Shown piece after piece: positions 32,973 through 34,175 of a DNA stretch of 34,175 bases. Both the position numbers and the translations under genes were made by a program. The notes beneath the pieces were generated by a model, which ran no database searches, was not told the origin of the DNA, and saw only the letters and a program-made list of their open reading frames with translations. The first letter of the stretch is position 1; each line of letters begins with the position of its first letter. The stretch comes from Phycisphaerales bacterium (GTDB lineage: Bacteria; Planctomycetota; Phycisphaerae; Phycisphaerales; SM1A02): contig JASMLG010000090.1 of the NCBI GenBank assembly GCA_030748805.1, positions 1-34,175 on the forward strand, read 5' to 3'.

Positions 32973-34129
32973 ATGCCAGTAGTAAAAAACTTGGTTTTTC
33001 GTTGATTGAATTGTTGCTTGCAATTTTCATTTTGGGTATAGGAATAATAAGCATTGCAGCACTTCTACCAGCGGGTTTGGCACAACAACAAAAGTCGACA
33101 GATGAACTGATTGGAACTATCGTTGCTCGCAATGCTTTAACAATAATACGGTCACATGTTGAGCAAGAGGATTTTGGTGATCCAAGGGACTTTGTTGGCG
33201 AGGACTGGTCCTCGAATGTTTGCGGGATTTCGCTAGGCATCGATCAAAATATTAATCCGCGAGAAACTATTTGTGGCGATTGGATGTGGCGAAGACCCGG
33301 TTTGATTAACGATGATTCAAATATTGTTGACTTGCAAGGGACTATTGATATCTTTGCGGTTCCAGACAATCAAACGAACACAGAGTGGTGGCCACCAGGA
33401 AGTGATTATGTTTATGAACCACCGGGCATTCCTTACAACAAGGGACGCTACGCTGATTCGAAGGACCCATTCACTGGTGAGACGACTCGTCTAAATCCAC
33501 CGACTATTAGGATACTTGCTGGTGAAAGGCAGTACCCAATGTGGGCTGGGCTTGATCCCCTTGAGAGACCAAAAGCGGACTATTACTGGGACTGCATGTT
33601 TAGAAAGTACCAAGGTCGTATTCTCGTTGCAATATTCGTATATAGAGTCATCTCCCCAAATGAGGGAGGTCCATATACAGTTGATACTGCTTCGGGTGGT
33701 TTGCCATTTAGTGCTGACTTGACTTTGCAAACAACTGGTTCTTGGCCAGATGATGATGATGAAAGTGGTGTAGTACTAGAAGGTTCTCAGTTTGATGATC
33801 CAACAGTAGCAGATTTTCAGTGGCAACATCCCGGCCAGTGGATAGTCGATCAGAATTGTATTGTTCATCGTGTCTTACGCGGACGCAGGCGCAGTAACGA
33901 TGACGCTGTGCGTCTTGCAACAAAACCAACTGGGGTTCCCGTCTTTAGTAGCGTTAATAACCAACGAGTTCCTGGCGTGAATGCAAATTGGTGGGACAAG
34001 GATAACTTTTCAATTGATGAAGTTCAGTATTCTGGATTCGGAATCGTTACAGATATTTGGTTTGTTCCAACAAGTGATTCCAAGGGAAGAACAATCATTC
34101 CTGTTTATGCAACAGTGGAGGATTTATGA
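32969..34129 (+). CDS. GspI/PilV-like pseudopilin
   Basis: A 386-residue prepilin starting at ATG 32969 in an ATGA overlap. Processing site LGFSLIELLLA and a helix (IFILGIGIISIAALL) begin it; GIGIISIAALLPAG followed by QQQKSTDE and IGTIVARNAL resembles the GspI/PilV group. The soluble part is large and rich in Trp, Pro and Asp (TNTEWWPPGSDY, DDDDESG) and matches nothing I can name. It is followed at once by a further prepilin gene. Confidence 0.72.
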   Translation: MNASSKKLGFSLIELLLAIFILGIGIISIAALLPAGLAQQQKSTDELIGTIVARNALTIIRSHVEQEDFGDPRDFVGEDWSSNVCGISLGIDQNINPRETICGDWMWRRPGLINDDSNIVDLQGTIDIFAVPDNQTNTEWWPPGSDYVYEPPGIPYNKGRYADSKDPFTGETTRLNPPTIRILAGERQYPMWAGLDPLERPKADYYWDCMFRKYQGRILVAIFVYRVISPNEGGPYTVDTASGGLPFSADLTLQTTGSWPDDDDESGVVLEGSQFDDPTVADFQWQHPGQWIVDQNCIVHRVLRGRRRSNDDAVRLATKPTGVPVFSSVNNQRVPGVNANWWDKDNFSIDEVQYSGFGIVTDIWFVPTSDSKGRTIIPVYATVEDL

Positions 34130-34175
34130 TGTTTGGTAGATATATGAAAACTAAATTTGGTTTCACTCTAATGGA
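34126..34175 (+). CDS. Start of a fifth prepilin-like gene (cut by the window end)
   Basis: Begins with ATG ATG at 34126/34129 overlapping the preceding stop, with a strong GGAGG site just upstream. The 16 full codons visible give a short basic leader and FGFTLM, the start of a prepilin processing site. By position it could be the J-type minor pseudopilin, but the rest lies outside the window. Confidence 0.7.
   Translation, partial: MMFGRYMKTKFGFTLM

Overview
The window is a compact, AT-rich (roughly 40% GC by eye) bacterial chromosome segment, mostly housekeeping genes in tightly overlapping operons. Several traits point to a marine-type Planctomycetota relative, perhaps Phycisphaerae: a GH10-like protein with a long N-terminal extension, a GlmU reduced to its uridylyltransferase half, a free-standing CoaB, a free-standing C-terminal piece of B12-dependent ribonucleotide reductase, acidic tails on three ribosomal proteins, and a pilus/secretion cluster with large pseudopilins. 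The phylum is an inference from gene style, not a database match.

Layout. (1) 1-5.4 kb, + strand: GH10-like protein, ComEA-like helix-hairpin-helix membrane protein and mfd, with overlapping ends, then the small NrdJ C-terminal-like gene and a strong bidirectional terminator. (2) 5.5-11.5 kb, - strand: a family 2 glycosyltransferase, a candidate structured RNA, tRNA-Gln(UUG), glmU (N-terminal half), prs, bL25, pth, rpsF, ssb and rplI. (3) 11.5-19.0 kb, + strand: mrdA (PBP2), rodA, rsmG, dinG and a phosphomannomutase-type gene, mostly with 1-4 base overlaps. (4) 19.0-19.9 kb: a REP-associated tyrosine transposase (RAYT) bracketed by inverted palindromes that contain the stop codons of both flanking genes. 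(5) 19.9-23.9 kb, - strand: coaB, NhaD-like antiporter, universal stress protein, thiS, thiG. (6) 23.9 kb to the end, + strand: GspE/PilB ATPase, PilT, second PilB/GspE ATPase, PilC/GspF, then five successive prepilin-like genes, the last cut by the window edge.

How the genes work together. Region 2 couples precursor supply (UDP-GlcNAc, PRPP) with translation (bL25, peptidyl-tRNA hydrolase, bS6, bL9) and SSB. Region 3 is the elongation pair PBP2/RodA followed by rRNA methylation and a DinG helicase. Region 6 mixes type IV pilus features (PilT) with a type II secretion-like order of pseudopilins (G-, G-, H-, I-like, then one more). The two assembly ATPases differ in how well they keep an N-terminal MshEN-type motif known in relatives to bind cyclic-di-GMP.

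No CRISPR array, prophage, rRNA operon or classical insertion sequence was seen. The most unusual items are the RAYT/palindrome arrangement, the hybrid pilus/secretion cluster, the rod-like RNA candidate near tRNA-Gln, the GH10-like protein lacking both catalytic glutamates, and the parallel acidic tails on bL9, bS6 and bL25.
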